Assembly (NCBI RefSeq): GCF_002896875.1
Contig: NZ_CP023278.1
Location: forward strand, 5,588,501 to 5,652,500
DNA: 64,000 nucleotides
Source of the DNA: Nostoc sp. CENA543
GTDB lineage: Bacteria > Cyanobacteriota > Cyanobacteriia > Cyanobacteriales > Nostocaceae
Reading direction: 5' to 3'
The translations under genes were made by a program, and so were the position numbers. A model generated the notes under the pieces. That model was not told where the DNA came from. It saw nothing but the letters and a program-made list of their open reading frames with translations, and made no database searches. Below are positions 26,876 through 35,009 of this stretch, in pieces (the first letter of the stretch is position 1; each line of letters begins with the position of its first letter).

Positions 26876-28531
26876 ATGGCAGTCCGCAGCACGGCGGCTC
26901 CCCCAACCCCGTGGTCAAGGAGTTTAGCGGAACCCAAAATCCATGAAACCGCATTTGTACACTCTTTTTCCAACATTATTGGGGATGTCTACATAGGTGC
27001 AAATGTAATCGTTGCCCCAGGTACTTCAATCAGAGCCGATGAAGGTACACCTTTTTACATTGGTGAAAACACCAATCTTCAAGATGGTGTAGTGATTCAT
27101 GGTTTGGAGCAAGGCCGAGTCATTGGTGATGATGACCAAGAATATTCAGTGTGGGTGGGCAAAAATGCTTCTATTACCCACATGGCCTTGATTCACGGGC
27201 CAGCCTATGTTGGTGATAACTCGTTTATTGGTTTTCGCTCAACGGTATTTAATGCCAGGGTAGGCGCAGGCTGCATTGTGATGATGCACGCTTTAATTCA
27301 AGATGTGGAAATTCCCCCTGGAAAATACGTACCCTCTGGTGCGATTATCACCACCCAACAGCAGGCCGATCGCCTCCCCGATGTTCAAGACCAAGACCAA
27401 GAATTCGCTCATCACGTCATTGGCATCAACCAGGCTTTGCGGGCAGGATACCTTTGTGCTGCGGATAGTAAGTGTATTGCACCCATTCGCGCGGAAACAG
27501 CTAAATCTTATACAAGCAATAAAATTAATGTCATAGAAATAGGAAGGAGTAGTGAAGTGGCAAGCAATAGCCTGGGTGCAGAAACCATCGATCAAGTACG
27601 TTACTTATTAGAGCAAGGTTATAAGATTGGCTCAGAACACGTAGATCAAAGAAGATTCCGTACAGGTTCTTGGACAAGTTGCAAACCAATCGAAGCCAGA
27701 ACAGTACGTGACGCAGTAGCAGCCTTAGAAGCTTGTTTAGCTGACCACAGTGGTGAGTACGTACGTTTATTTGGCATTGACCCCAAGGGCAAACGCCGTG
27801 TATTAGAAACCATCATTCAGCGTCCTGATGGTGCAACTGGCTCAACAGCCTTCAAAGCCCCTGCTAGCCGCTCAAATGGTAGCTACAGCAGCAATGGTAA
27901 TGGTTATAGCAACGGTGCTGCCAGTGGTAAATTACCCGCAGAAACCGTACAGCAAATTAGCCAACTCCTAGCAGGTGGTTACAAAATCGGCACAGAACAC
28001 GTAGATGAACGCCGCTTCCGTACAGGCTCTTGGAATAGCTGTAAACCCATTGAAGCCAAAACCACAAATGAAGTAGTTTCCGCTTTAGAAGAGTGTATTG
28101 ATAGCCATCAAGGCGAGTATGTCAGACTGATTGGTATCGATCCTAAAGCGAAACGGCGGATATTAGAAACTATTATTCAACGTCCCAATGGACAGGTAGC
28201 ACCTGCTAGCACCCAAAAATCAGTAGCAAGTGCGCCATCCGCCACAGCCACAGCCACAGCTACCAGCACAAGATTGAGTGCAGAAGTAGTAGATCAAATC
28301 CGGCAAGTTCTCGGTGGTGGTTACAAACTGAGCATTGAACACGTAGACCAAAGAAGATTCCGCACAGGTTCTTGGAGTAGCACCGGCCCCATTGCAGCTA
28401 CCTCCGAAAGAGAGGCGATCGCAGCCGTAGAAGCTTCCCTAGCTGAATTCGCAGGAGAATACGTGCGCTTAATTGGTATTGACCCCAAAGCCAAGCGGCG
28501 GGTGTTAGAAGCAATTATTCAGCGTCCATAA
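26876..28531 (+). CDS. ccmM: Carboxysome assembly protein CcmM (gamma-CA plus three SSU-like repeats)
   Basis: A 551-residue scaffold that gathers Rubisco. Residues ~20-210 are a left-handed beta-helix gamma-carbonic anhydrase with metal ligands His75, His102 and His107, and a Cys pair C194/C200 of the kind that forms the redox-sensitive activating disulfide. Three Rubisco-small-subunit-like (SSUL) modules follow (~238-325, ~355-440, ~465-551) joined by Ser/Asn/Ala-rich linkers. SSUL1 and SSUL2 each have a Cys pair ([24 protein letters not shown]); SSUL3 has none. AGGAGGAA precedes the ATG. An internal ribosome-binding site and GTG at codon 228 should give the short form of about 324 residues. 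Confidence 0.97.
   Translation: MAVRSTAAPPTPWSRSLAEPKIHETAFVHSFSNIIGDVYIGANVIVAPGTSIRADEGTPFYIGENTNLQDGVVIHGLEQGRVIGDDDQEYSVWVGKNASITHMALIHGPAYVGDNSFIGFRSTVFNARVGAGCIVMMHALIQDVEIPPGKYVPSGAIITTQQQADRLPDVQDQDQEFAHHVIGINQALRAGYLCAADSKCIAPIRAETAKSYTSNKINVIEIGRSSEVASNSLGAETIDQVRYLLEQGYKIGSEHVDQRRFRTGSWTSCKPIEARTVRDAVAALEACLADHSGEYVRLFGIDPKGKRRVLETIIQRPDGATGSTAFKAPASRSNGSYSSNGNGYSNGAASGKLPAETVQQISQLLAGGYKIGTEHVDERRFRTGSWNSCKPIEAKTTNEVVSALEECIDSHQGEYVRLIGIDPKAKRRILETIIQRPNGQVAPASTQKSVASAPSATATATATSTRLSAEVVDQIRQVLGGGYKLSIEHVDQRRFRTGSWSSTGPIAATSEREAIAAVEASLAEFAGEYVRLIGIDPKAKRRVLEAIIQRP
27541..27559 (+). promoter_or_regulatory. ccmM: Internal ribosome-binding site and GTG start for short CcmM (M35)
   Basis: AGGAAGGAG (27541-27549) lies seven bases before an in-frame GTG (27557-27559, codon 228) between the carbonic-anhydrase domain and the first SSUL repeat. 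CcmM is known to be made as long and short forms by internal initiation in other cyanobacteria. Confidence 0.8.
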
Positions 28532-28812
28532 TAGTGTTGAGTTGAAAGTGCTGAGTGATGAGTGCTGAGTGGAAAGTGCTGTTAGTGGTAGCGCGGCGTT
28601 TAGCCGAGAGTGAGTTAAAAGTGCTTTCAGCAGTAGTGTAGCGTTTAGTGGATGCTGGGCGGTTAGTGCAACTTCAAAGTTATACTAGCCAAGCAACTTG
28701 CATATACACTCATTACTTATTGCTCTTAACTCATCACTCAGCACGGGCTAAACGCCCCGCTTCCGCTAACAGCACTTCCTAATGATATTCGGCTTCCGAG
28801 GTTAAAATTTCC
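28532..28812. repeat. ccmM-ccmN spacer with dispersed repeats
   Basis: 281 bp with AGTGCTGAGTGATG-type heptamers, one inverted copy of the GCTAAACGCC repeat (28575-28608) and one direct 37-bp copy (28739-28775). The two copies face each other and could pair into a large hairpin in the operon mRNA. GAGG (28797-28800) precedes ccmN. Confidence 0.75.
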
Positions 28813-29556
28813 ATGTCTGTGCCGCCACTGCGCCTCCACAACAATTTTGATTCCTACATTAGTGGCGAGGTGACGATTCATCCTAGTGCAGTTATTGCCC
28901 CTGGGGTGATACTCCAAGCGGCCGCAAACAGTAAGATTATCATCGGGGCAGGAGTATGTATTGGCATGGGGTCGATTCTCCAAGTTGATGAAGGTACTAT
29001 CGAAATCGAACCAAGTGTCAGCTTGGGGGCAGGTTTTTTGATGGTTGGTGCAGGCAAAATTGGGATGAATGCCTGTATCGGTGCAGCGACAACGGTGTTT
29101 AGTTGTTCTATAGAAGCAGGCACAGTAGTACCACCAGGTTCGATTTTGGGTGATGTTGGTCGGCAAATTAAGGTGCAGGAGCAAGAACCGATACAGCAAC
29201 CCACAGATAACCCGGAGGCTGCAACTACTCAAAAGCCCAAGGAGCCGGAGAGCAAAGTAATTAGCTCCACTAGCATCTCAGCAGCTTTTGTGGAATTCCA
29301 CCACCAGTCTACATCTGTACCAGAATCATCAACATTGCCAGAAACTCAATCTGCTACTGTAGAGGAAGAGCAACCTGACTCTACCCAAACACAACTCAGC
29401 CCAGAAGATTCAGTATTGGATGAAGCCGCTAGTGCATCTTCTAATAGTTTCGGAACTCAAATCTACGGACAAGGGAGTATTCAAAGACTACTGGTGACAT
29501 TGTTTCCCCATAGACAGTCCTTAAACAACCCCGTCTCTGACGATAGCTCTGAGTAA
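28813..29556 (+). CDS. ccmN: Carboxysome assembly protein CcmN
   Basis: 247 residues. Residues ~10-120 are a hexapeptide-repeat left-handed beta helix (SAVIAPGVILQ, ASIxxGxxIGxGS pattern) that binds CcmM. A variable Gln/Glu/Ser-rich linker (~125-215) follows, and then the C-terminal encapsulation peptide, an amphipathic helix (YGQGSIQRLLVTLFPHRQSL, ~222-241) that binds the CcmK shell. It connects the Rubisco-CcmM core to the shell. Confidence 0.93.
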   Translation: MSVPPLRLHNNFDSYISGEVTIHPSAVIAPGVILQAAANSKIIIGAGVCIGMGSILQVDEGTIEIEPSVSLGAGFLMVGAGKIGMNACIGAATTVFSCSIEAGTVVPPGSILGDVGRQIKVQEQEPIQQPTDNPEAATTQKPKEPESKVISSTSISAAFVEFHHQSTSVPESSTLPETQSATVEEEQPDSTQTQLSPEDSVLDEAASASSNSFGTQIYGQGSIQRLLVTLFPHRQSLNNPVSDDSSE

Positions 29557-29588
29557 GTGTTAATTTGTGAGTATCCTGGAGGATTCAC

Positions 29589-30377
29589 ATGGAGACATAT
29601 AATCAAAGGTCTATTAGCACAAACCAAAGTAGCCGTCGTCAAGAGAGCTTCAAGGATACCGCCCTGGGGTTAGTATCCACCCTTAGTTTCCCGGCGATCG
29701 TAGGCACTGCGGACATGATGCTCAAGTCGGCTGGAGTGCATCTAGTCGGCTACGAAAAAATTGGCAGTGGTCATTGTACTGCGATCGTCCGTGGTGGTAT
29801 AGCGGATGTCCGTCTGGCTGTGGAATCTGGTGTACAAACAGCTGAACAATTTGGTCAATTAGTTTCTAGCCTAGTTATTCCTCGCCCCTTCCCCAACTTA
29901 GATGTAGTCTTGCCTATTACCAATAGGCTCAGTCAGTTTATGGAGGAAGGTCAACAAAGCCGCCTCAGCAACCAAGCTATCGGCTTGGTGGAAACTAGGG
30001 GCTTCCCCGCAATGGTGGGTGCCTGTGATGCTATGCTGAAGTCAGCAGATGTGCAGCTAGCATCCTATGAAAAAATTGGTGCAGGCTTGTGTACAGCGAT
30101 TATTCGCGGCTCAGTAGCTAACGTTGCTGTAGCGGTAGAAGCAGGAATGTATGAAGCAGAACGCATCGGGGAATTGAACGCCGTCATGGTTATCCCTCGA
30201 CCCTTAGATGAATTAGAACACACATTACCAATTGCTAGTTGCTGGATTGAAGAACGCCAACCATTAAAATTGCCAGTAAATATTAGAGAACAAGTTGCAG
30301 AAAGGGAAGTGTTAGTATTGCCCGATTTAGTGAAATTACCCGTCAAACTTACTGAGGAAGTATGGAACGATGAATGA
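29589..30377 (+). CDS. ccmO: Tandem BMC-domain shell protein CcmO
   Basis: 262 residues with two BMC domains (about 25-115 and 128-215), each with its own pore-like motif (KIGSGHCTAIVRGG and KIGAGLCTAIIRGS). This is the trimeric, pseudohexameric shell protein CcmO required for carboxysome closure. TGGAGGA is well placed before the ATG. It is the last structural gene of the operon. Confidence 0.94.
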   Translation: METYNQRSISTNQSSRRQESFKDTALGLVSTLSFPAIVGTADMMLKSAGVHLVGYEKIGSGHCTAIVRGGIADVRLAVESGVQTAEQFGQLVSSLVIPRPFPNLDVVLPITNRLSQFMEEGQQSRLSNQAIGLVETRGFPAMVGACDAMLKSADVQLASYEKIGAGLCTAIIRGSVANVAVAVEAGMYEAERIGELNAVMVIPRPLDELEHTLPIASCWIEERQPLKLPVNIREQVAEREVLVLPDLVKLPVKLTEEVWNDE

Positions 30378-30610
30378 TGAATTATGAACAACTAAATTGC
30401 CTATGAGTATTTAGAAAAATCCTCATTAGTAAATTAGAGTCCAATATTCAGCATTCATCTTGCAGCTGGAAGGCATCTTACGCTTTGCTTGTTGTTTTGA
30501 TGATAACTTTTCTACACCATAAATAAAATAATTTTCTTCTGATAGGGGGGATAGAGTCTTATCTATAATAAACTCAGAACTTTCGTATGAGTAAAGCTCT
30601 ATCATTTGCA

Positions 30611-30637
30611 AGTATTTAGTGATACTAGTTTTAGTAT
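30611..30637 (+). promoter_or_regulatory. Candidate autoregulatory operator of rbcR
   Basis: AGTAT-N6-ATACT (30611-30626) followed six bases later by another AGTAT (30633-30637), 31 bases before the rbcR start. LysR-type regulators bind interrupted dyads near their own genes; the match is suggestive only. Confidence 0.35.
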
Positions 30638-30667
30638 TGATAAATCGCTATTAGAGGAGAATCACCC

Positions 30668-31600
30668 TTGAACCAAGCGACCCTACACCAGTTAAAAGTG
30701 TTCGAGGCAGCAGCTCGACATGGCAGTTTTACTCGTGCTGCGGAGGAGCTATTTCTCACCCAACCTACTGTGTCGATGCAGATTAAGCAACTGACAAAAT
30801 CCGTAGGTTTGCCCCTATTTGAACAAGTAGGAAAACGTCTATATCTCACAGAAGCAGGAAGAGAATTATTTGCCACCTGTCGGCAAATTTTTGATACTAT
30901 CGCCCAGTTTGAGATGAAAGTTGCCAACTTAAAAGGTCTTAAACAAGGACAGTTACGTTTGGCAGTAATCACTACAGCAAAATATTTAATTCCCCGGTTA
31001 TTGGGGCCGTTTTGCCAACTTTATCCCGGCATCGAAATTTCTTTAAAAGTTACCAACCATGAGGGCATTTTAGAGCGGATGGTGAGTAACATGGATGACT
31101 TATACATCATGAGTCAAGTGCCAGAAAATTTAGATGTCAATTGTGACCCATTTTTAGACAATCCCTTAGTGGTGTTTGCGCCGCTTAATCATCCTCTAGC
31201 TAAAGAAAAAAACATCCCCATTGAACGGTTAGCTAATGAACCGTTTATTATGCGTGAACCAGGTTCAGGAACACGCCGAGCTGTGCAGAGCCTTTTAGAC
31301 GAACATGATGTGAAAGTCAAAGTTAAACTAGAACTAGGCAGTAACGAAGCTATTAAACAGGCGATCGCCGGTGGTTTAGGAATTTCGGTTTTATCTCGGC
31401 ATACCCTGTTAACAGATACCGAATTCAGTATTTTAGATGTACAACATTTTCCCATTAAGCGGACTTGGTACATGGTTTACCCAGCAGGTAAACAATTATC
31501 GATTATTGCTCAGACTTACTATGATTATTTGCTGGATGCAGCTAAGAAATTTGTAGAGCAAACAGAGCAACATATTGCACCAGATGTCAGTGCAGTCTAA
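30668..31600 (+). CDS. rbcR: LysR-type transcriptional regulator RbcR
   Basis: 310 residues. The N-terminal winged helix-turn-helix (LHQLKVFEAAARHGSFTRAAEELFLTQPTVSMQIKQL) is followed by a periplasmic-binding-protein-like effector domain. Cyanobacterial paralogues RbcR, CmpR and NdhR control carbon fixation and uptake and sense metabolites such as RuBP or 2-phosphoglycolate. Position directly after ccmO and the conserved cyanobacterial sequence favour RbcR. TTG is chosen as start because GAGGAGA lies seven bases upstream and the family begins near LHQLK. Confidence 0.88.
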   Translation: MNQATLHQLKVFEAAARHGSFTRAAEELFLTQPTVSMQIKQLTKSVGLPLFEQVGKRLYLTEAGRELFATCRQIFDTIAQFEMKVANLKGLKQGQLRLAVITTAKYLIPRLLGPFCQLYPGIEISLKVTNHEGILERMVSNMDDLYIMSQVPENLDVNCDPFLDNPLVVFAPLNHPLAKEKNIPIERLANEPFIMREPGSGTRRAVQSLLDEHDVKVKVKLELGSNEAIKQAIAGGLGISVLSRHTLLTDTEFSILDVQHFPIKRTWYMVYPAGKQLSIIAQTYYDYLLDAAKKFVEQTEQHIAPDVSAV

Positions 31601-31644
31601 TTAGTTGTAGAAAATGATCGCTTTCAGGGGAGAGGAAACAAAAT

Positions 31645-31665
31645 AAGCTGTTGTAGCTTTAATTT
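31645..31665 (+). terminator. Weak hairpin after rbcR
   Basis: AAGCT-GTTGT-AGCTT followed by TAATTT. The stem is short, so function is uncertain. A GCAGGGT x3 repeat follows near 31680. Confidence 0.3.
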
Positions 31666-31795
31666 GCATCTTAATATTCGCAGGGTGCAGGGTGCAGGGT
31701 GCAAGGGAGAGAGTTTACAGCGTAGGGGTTGACGAGATATACCCCCAACCTTAAAAATTAACCAGCAGAGTCATTTAACACAGGAAAAACTGGCA

Positions 31796-33421
31796 GTGGT
31801 TAACCCGGAAACAGCTTCTTGGCAAAAAACAATACAAAGTCAGATTGTATCTGTGACGGTTTACAGTGACAAAGCCCTGATCACAAGACAGGGTAAGATG
31901 CTCCTCACAGGTTCAGAACGGGAATTAGTAATTCCTTCCTTGCCAGTGACTCTAGAACCTGAATCCGTCCGTGTGGGTGGTAAAGGTACAGTAGGAGTAA
32001 AATTGTTAACTGTAAGTTGCGATCGCATTTATACCACTGAACCAGTCGCCGAAAGAGTAGCCCAGTTAACCAGACAAATTCAACAACTAGAAACCGAAAA
32101 ACGCCATCTCCAAGCCCAGGTAGATGCTTTAACTCTCCAATCTCAATTTATTGCAGGTTTGCGGGAAAAAACCGAAGAACCCTTTGCCCAAAGCATATCA
32201 CGGAAAAATCTCAGTCTCAGCGAAACCCTAGATTTTTTGAATTTCTTGGGTAGCCAGTATAGTGAATATGCGATCGCCTCTGCTGAATGTCATAGTCAAC
32301 AACAAGAACTCGACAAGCAAATTCAAGTCCTGCGTCAATCATTAAAAAACATTCAAACACCCCACTCTCAAGAAAGCTTTAACTTAGTTGTAGGCGTAGA
32401 AGTTGCCCAAGCAGGGGAATTTGAGTTAGAGCTATCTTACATGGTTAACCGCGCCAGTTGGCAGCCTTTATATGATTTGCGTTCCCACACCAGTAACAAA
32501 ACAGTCAATCTCAGCTACTTAGCACAAATCACGCAAAACACTGGCGAAGATTGGCAAGATGTAAGTCTCATCTTATCTACTGCTAAACCAGGTTTAGGTA
32601 CACTTCCGCCTAAATTAGATCCTTGGTATGTAGATGTAATTGCTCCTCCAGTTTTATCAATGGCAAAACGCAGATTAGCTAGTCCATCCTTGCCAGCGAT
32701 CGCCCCCAAGGCTGCTATAAATGATGAAGATATGCTCACCCCAGAGGAAGCAGAAGACGAGGTGATTCCAGCAACCAATATGGGGACAGAGGTAGCCAAA
32801 GAAGGAAGTATTGTCACCTTTAAACTCCAGGCTGGTGGAAACATCCCTAGTGATGGCGCGCCCCATAAAACCACCATTTTTAATGATGACTATCCTTGTG
32901 ATTTTCAGTACGTCGCCATGCCCAGATTAGTCAGCTTTGCTTATTTAGAAGCCAGCGTCAAAAATAATCCGCAAGGGGCGACTTTATTGGCAGGTACAGC
33001 CAATATTTTCCGCGACGATATGTTTGTTGGGACAACTGAATTAGAAAACGTCTCACCAGGGCAAGAATTTACCCTGAATTTAGGTATTGATGAAGGTTTA
33101 AAAATTGAGCGAAATTTAGTTGAACGTCAAGTAGACAAAAAACTAATGGGTAGTCAACGCCGCACAACTTACGCCTATCGATTAGTCATTACTAACTTGC
33201 TTAATCAAGAAGCCCATTTAAAGTTAACTGAACAACTACCAATTAGCCGCAACGAGCAAATTAAAATCCGCCTCCTGCTTAGTACCCCAAAAATCCCCGT
33301 AGGTGAAATGGGGCTTCTAGAATGGCGTTTAACTATTCCACCCCAACAGAAACAAGAGGTATATTATCAGTTCACTGTTGAGCATCCACCGGAGTTAAAG
33401 GTGACGGGATTAGAGATTTGA
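31796..33421 (+). CDS. Mucoidy inhibitor MuiA family (DUF4139) protein
   Basis: 541 residues. The N-terminal region has the family pattern VTVYSDKALITRQGKMLL ... LPVTLEPESVRVGGKG, then a coiled coil (RVAQLTRQIQQLETEKRHLQ, ~95-125). The C-terminal half (~200-541) is the DUF4139 beta-rich domain (YMVNRASWQPLYDLR, TQNTGEDWQDVSLILST). Named after a Shigella gene affecting capsule; molecular role is unknown. GTG start; no signal peptide is visible, so it is probably cytoplasmic. Confidence 0.88.
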   Translation: MVNPETASWQKTIQSQIVSVTVYSDKALITRQGKMLLTGSERELVIPSLPVTLEPESVRVGGKGTVGVKLLTVSCDRIYTTEPVAERVAQLTRQIQQLETEKRHLQAQVDALTLQSQFIAGLREKTEEPFAQSISRKNLSLSETLDFLNFLGSQYSEYAIASAECHSQQQELDKQIQVLRQSLKNIQTPHSQESFNLVVGVEVAQAGEFELELSYMVNRASWQPLYDLRSHTSNKTVNLSYLAQITQNTGEDWQDVSLILSTAKPGLGTLPPKLDPWYVDVIAPPVLSMAKRRLASPSLPAIAPKAAINDEDMLTPEEAEDEVIPATNMGTEVAKEGSIVTFKLQAGGNIPSDGAPHKTTIFNDDYPCDFQYVAMPRLVSFAYLEASVKNNPQGATLLAGTANIFRDDMFVGTTELENVSPGQEFTLNLGIDEGLKIERNLVERQVDKKLMGSQRRTTYAYRLVITNLLNQEAHLKLTEQLPISRNEQIKIRLLLSTPKIPVGEMGLLEWRLTIPPQQKQEVYYQFTVEHPPELKVTGLEI

Positions 33422-33440
33422 GTTAGTGGTGAGTGCTGAG

Positions 33441-33524
33441 TAATGAGTAATGAGTAATGAGTAATGAGTAATGAGTAATGAGTAATGAGTAATGAGTAAT
33501 GAGTAATGAGTAATGAGTAATGAG
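33441..33524. repeat. Heptamer array TAATGAG, 12 perfect copies
   Basis: Twelve uninterrupted identical units, the longest array in the window, flanked by GTGCTGAG variants. It lies between two plus-strand genes and gives rise to a false repetitive minus-strand frame (HYSLLIT). Confidence 0.95.
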
Positions 33525-33691
33525 TGCTGAGTGCGAAGAAAATTCTACCTTGTCCACTTTGTCCCATGCCCCATGCCCCATGCCCCATGCCCAATACTAT
33601 AAAATTTGCATAAAATACAGGATATCAGGCTGGACTAAATTATAATATCGGTAAAAATAAACACTGTCATCGCATCAGATGCAGACAATTT

Positions 33692-34033
33692 ATGAGTAGG
33701 CTATTAATTAAAGCTGTAGGTTTAGTTCTACTTTTAACCGGTATCTATTTCCTGGCTCAAAACGTCATATTTTTTAGCGGTTATTATTCGTTTTCTCAGA
33801 GACTACCGACAACCGCTTCAGTCTTGTCAATGATGGCGGGTGCATTGTCTTTGATATTTTTCCGTCGGGAAACTGGTAATTTGGGCTGGGTTTTGCTGGC
33901 TGTTGGTTTTCTGCTGGTGTTTTTAAGTGGGGGAATATTTTTTAAATCTATTAGCTTGTGGAATTTGTTTTTGGCATTTGCGGCTATGGCTGGGGGATGG
34001 AAATTATTTAGTGGAGGCAGAATCGACTTTTAG
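33692..34033 (+). CDS. Small membrane protein of unknown function
   Basis: 113 residues with four hydrophobic helices (~8-28, ~40-58, ~65-85, ~88-105) and short polar ends. No named family is recognised. It stands alone between a repeat array and rpsU. Confidence 0.65.
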   Translation: MSRLLIKAVGLVLLLTGIYFLAQNVIFFSGYYSFSQRLPTTASVLSMMAGALSLIFFRRETGNLGWVLLAVGFLLVFLSGGIFFKSISLWNLFLAFAAMAGGWKLFSGGRIDF

Positions 34034-34187
34034 TTTTACTCAACGTCGGTTTTAGTAACTTGCGATCGCCTGAATAATATTCTCCGTTAATAGAATATAA
34101 ACAATATCATCCCAGCATCTCTTTACAGAATTTAACTATAAAGGCGATCGCGCCACCATCATTCAAACTCTAATTTGTGATATGGTT

Positions 34188-34264
34188 TGGGTAAACATAC
34201 CCAATAAGACGAGAAAATTATTATTTATTGGCTACAACCTCAAAATGTTTGGCTAACTTTGAGG
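34188..34264 (+). promoter_or_regulatory. rpsU leader hairpins
   Basis: Two inverted repeats lie in the 120 bases before rpsU: TGGGTA-AACA-TACCCA (34188-34203) and CCTCAAA ... TTTGAGG (34238-34244, 34258-34264). They may be a terminator and a leader structure respectively; a role in S21 autoregulation is only possible. Confidence 0.35.
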
Positions 34265-34306
34265 CTACTATTACAATGGAGACTATTGAGCAATTGAGGA
34301 AAACGA

Positions 34307-34486
34307 ATGACCCAAGTGGTTCTAGGAGAAAATGAAGGAATCGATTCCGCTTTACGTCGATTCAAACGCCAAGTATCTAAGGCTGGTATATTAGCCGATG
34401 TTAAGTATCATCGGCACTTTGAAACCCCGTTAGAAAAGCGCAAGCGCAAAGCAGTGGCAGCAAGACGCAAAAGACGTTTTAAATAA
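34307..34486 (+). CDS. rpsU: 30S ribosomal protein S21
   Basis: A 59-residue protein starting [20 protein letters not shown] and ending in a very basic Arg/Lys tail ([17 protein letters not shown]), the S21 (bS21) pattern with the [17 protein letters not shown] middle. S21 helps the 30S subunit pair with mRNA near the Shine-Dalgarno site. TTGAGGA precedes the ATG by about six bases. In many cyanobacteria rpsU follows an RNA-binding-protein gene; none is present here. Confidence 0.95.
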   Translation: MTQVVLGENEGIDSALRRFKRQVSKAGILADVKYHRHFETPLEKRKRKAVAARRKRRFK

Positions 34487-35009
34487 ACCAAATTGCTTTG
34501 GTACGTGTGTTGCTTGAGGAAAATCACCTAGAACAGCAACATTCACTCGCCACTAACTATTTTTGAAAAGAACTAAACAGGATGTGCCGCACCCCAGATG
34601 GGGTGTGAGTATATCGCTGTTAGCTTAAATTAGAGTATTCAGGGTATTCGACCCAGATTTTCGATTTGAGATTTTGGATTCAAAGCCAACAACCAATTCA
34701 GCAGTTAAAAACTAAATTGGGTGTATCAATTTAGCCGCGCATCAAAACAATTAACTCCTGAACTGGTAGGCAAGGGGGCAGGGGGCAGGGGAGACAGAGT
34801 AGACAAGGTAGACAGGAGAGACAAGGTAGAATTTCTTACCCAATGCCCAATGCCCAATGCCCAATGCCTAGTCCCCAATAACAGCAATATTAGACGGAAA
34901 AAAGCAGTATTATCGGGAAACTATTCACATTGACGTAATATTAGCGCAACAAAACCGCCATAAACGATATCTAGATTAGTAGTAATTAAATCTACTCTTC
35001 TAGAAACCT
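34487..35009. other. rpsU-htrA intergenic region
   Basis: 523 bp. It has an ACCAAA-TTGC-TTTGGT hairpin directly after the rpsU stop (34487-34502), a stronger perfect CACCCCA-GA-TGGGGTG hairpin (34590-34605) and a composite repeat at 34765-34870. A 70-codon frame at 34721-34933 is translated repeat and is not accepted. Confidence 0.6.
34765..34870. repeat. Composite repeat: GGCAGGG, GACAAGGTA, core, CCCAATG arrays
   Basis: In order: GGGGGCA units, GACAAGGTA-like 9-mers, the core GTAGAATTTCTTACC, then four CCCAATG units. The same order occurs at 62000-62110. Confidence 0.85.

Noticed and set aside
30426-30611. 61-codon minus-strand ORF upstream of rbcR
   Set aside because: Lies in the regulatory gap, with no ribosome-binding site and no family resemblance.
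33441-33524. Possible CRISPR-like array
   Set aside because: Units are 7 bp and contiguous, with no spacers and no cas genes.
33367-33594. Minus-strand frame with repeated HYSLLIT motifs
   Set aside because: It is a translation of the TAATGAG array, not a repeat protein.
34721-34933. 70-codon ORF before the Deg protease gene
   Set aside because: Most of it is translated composite repeat.
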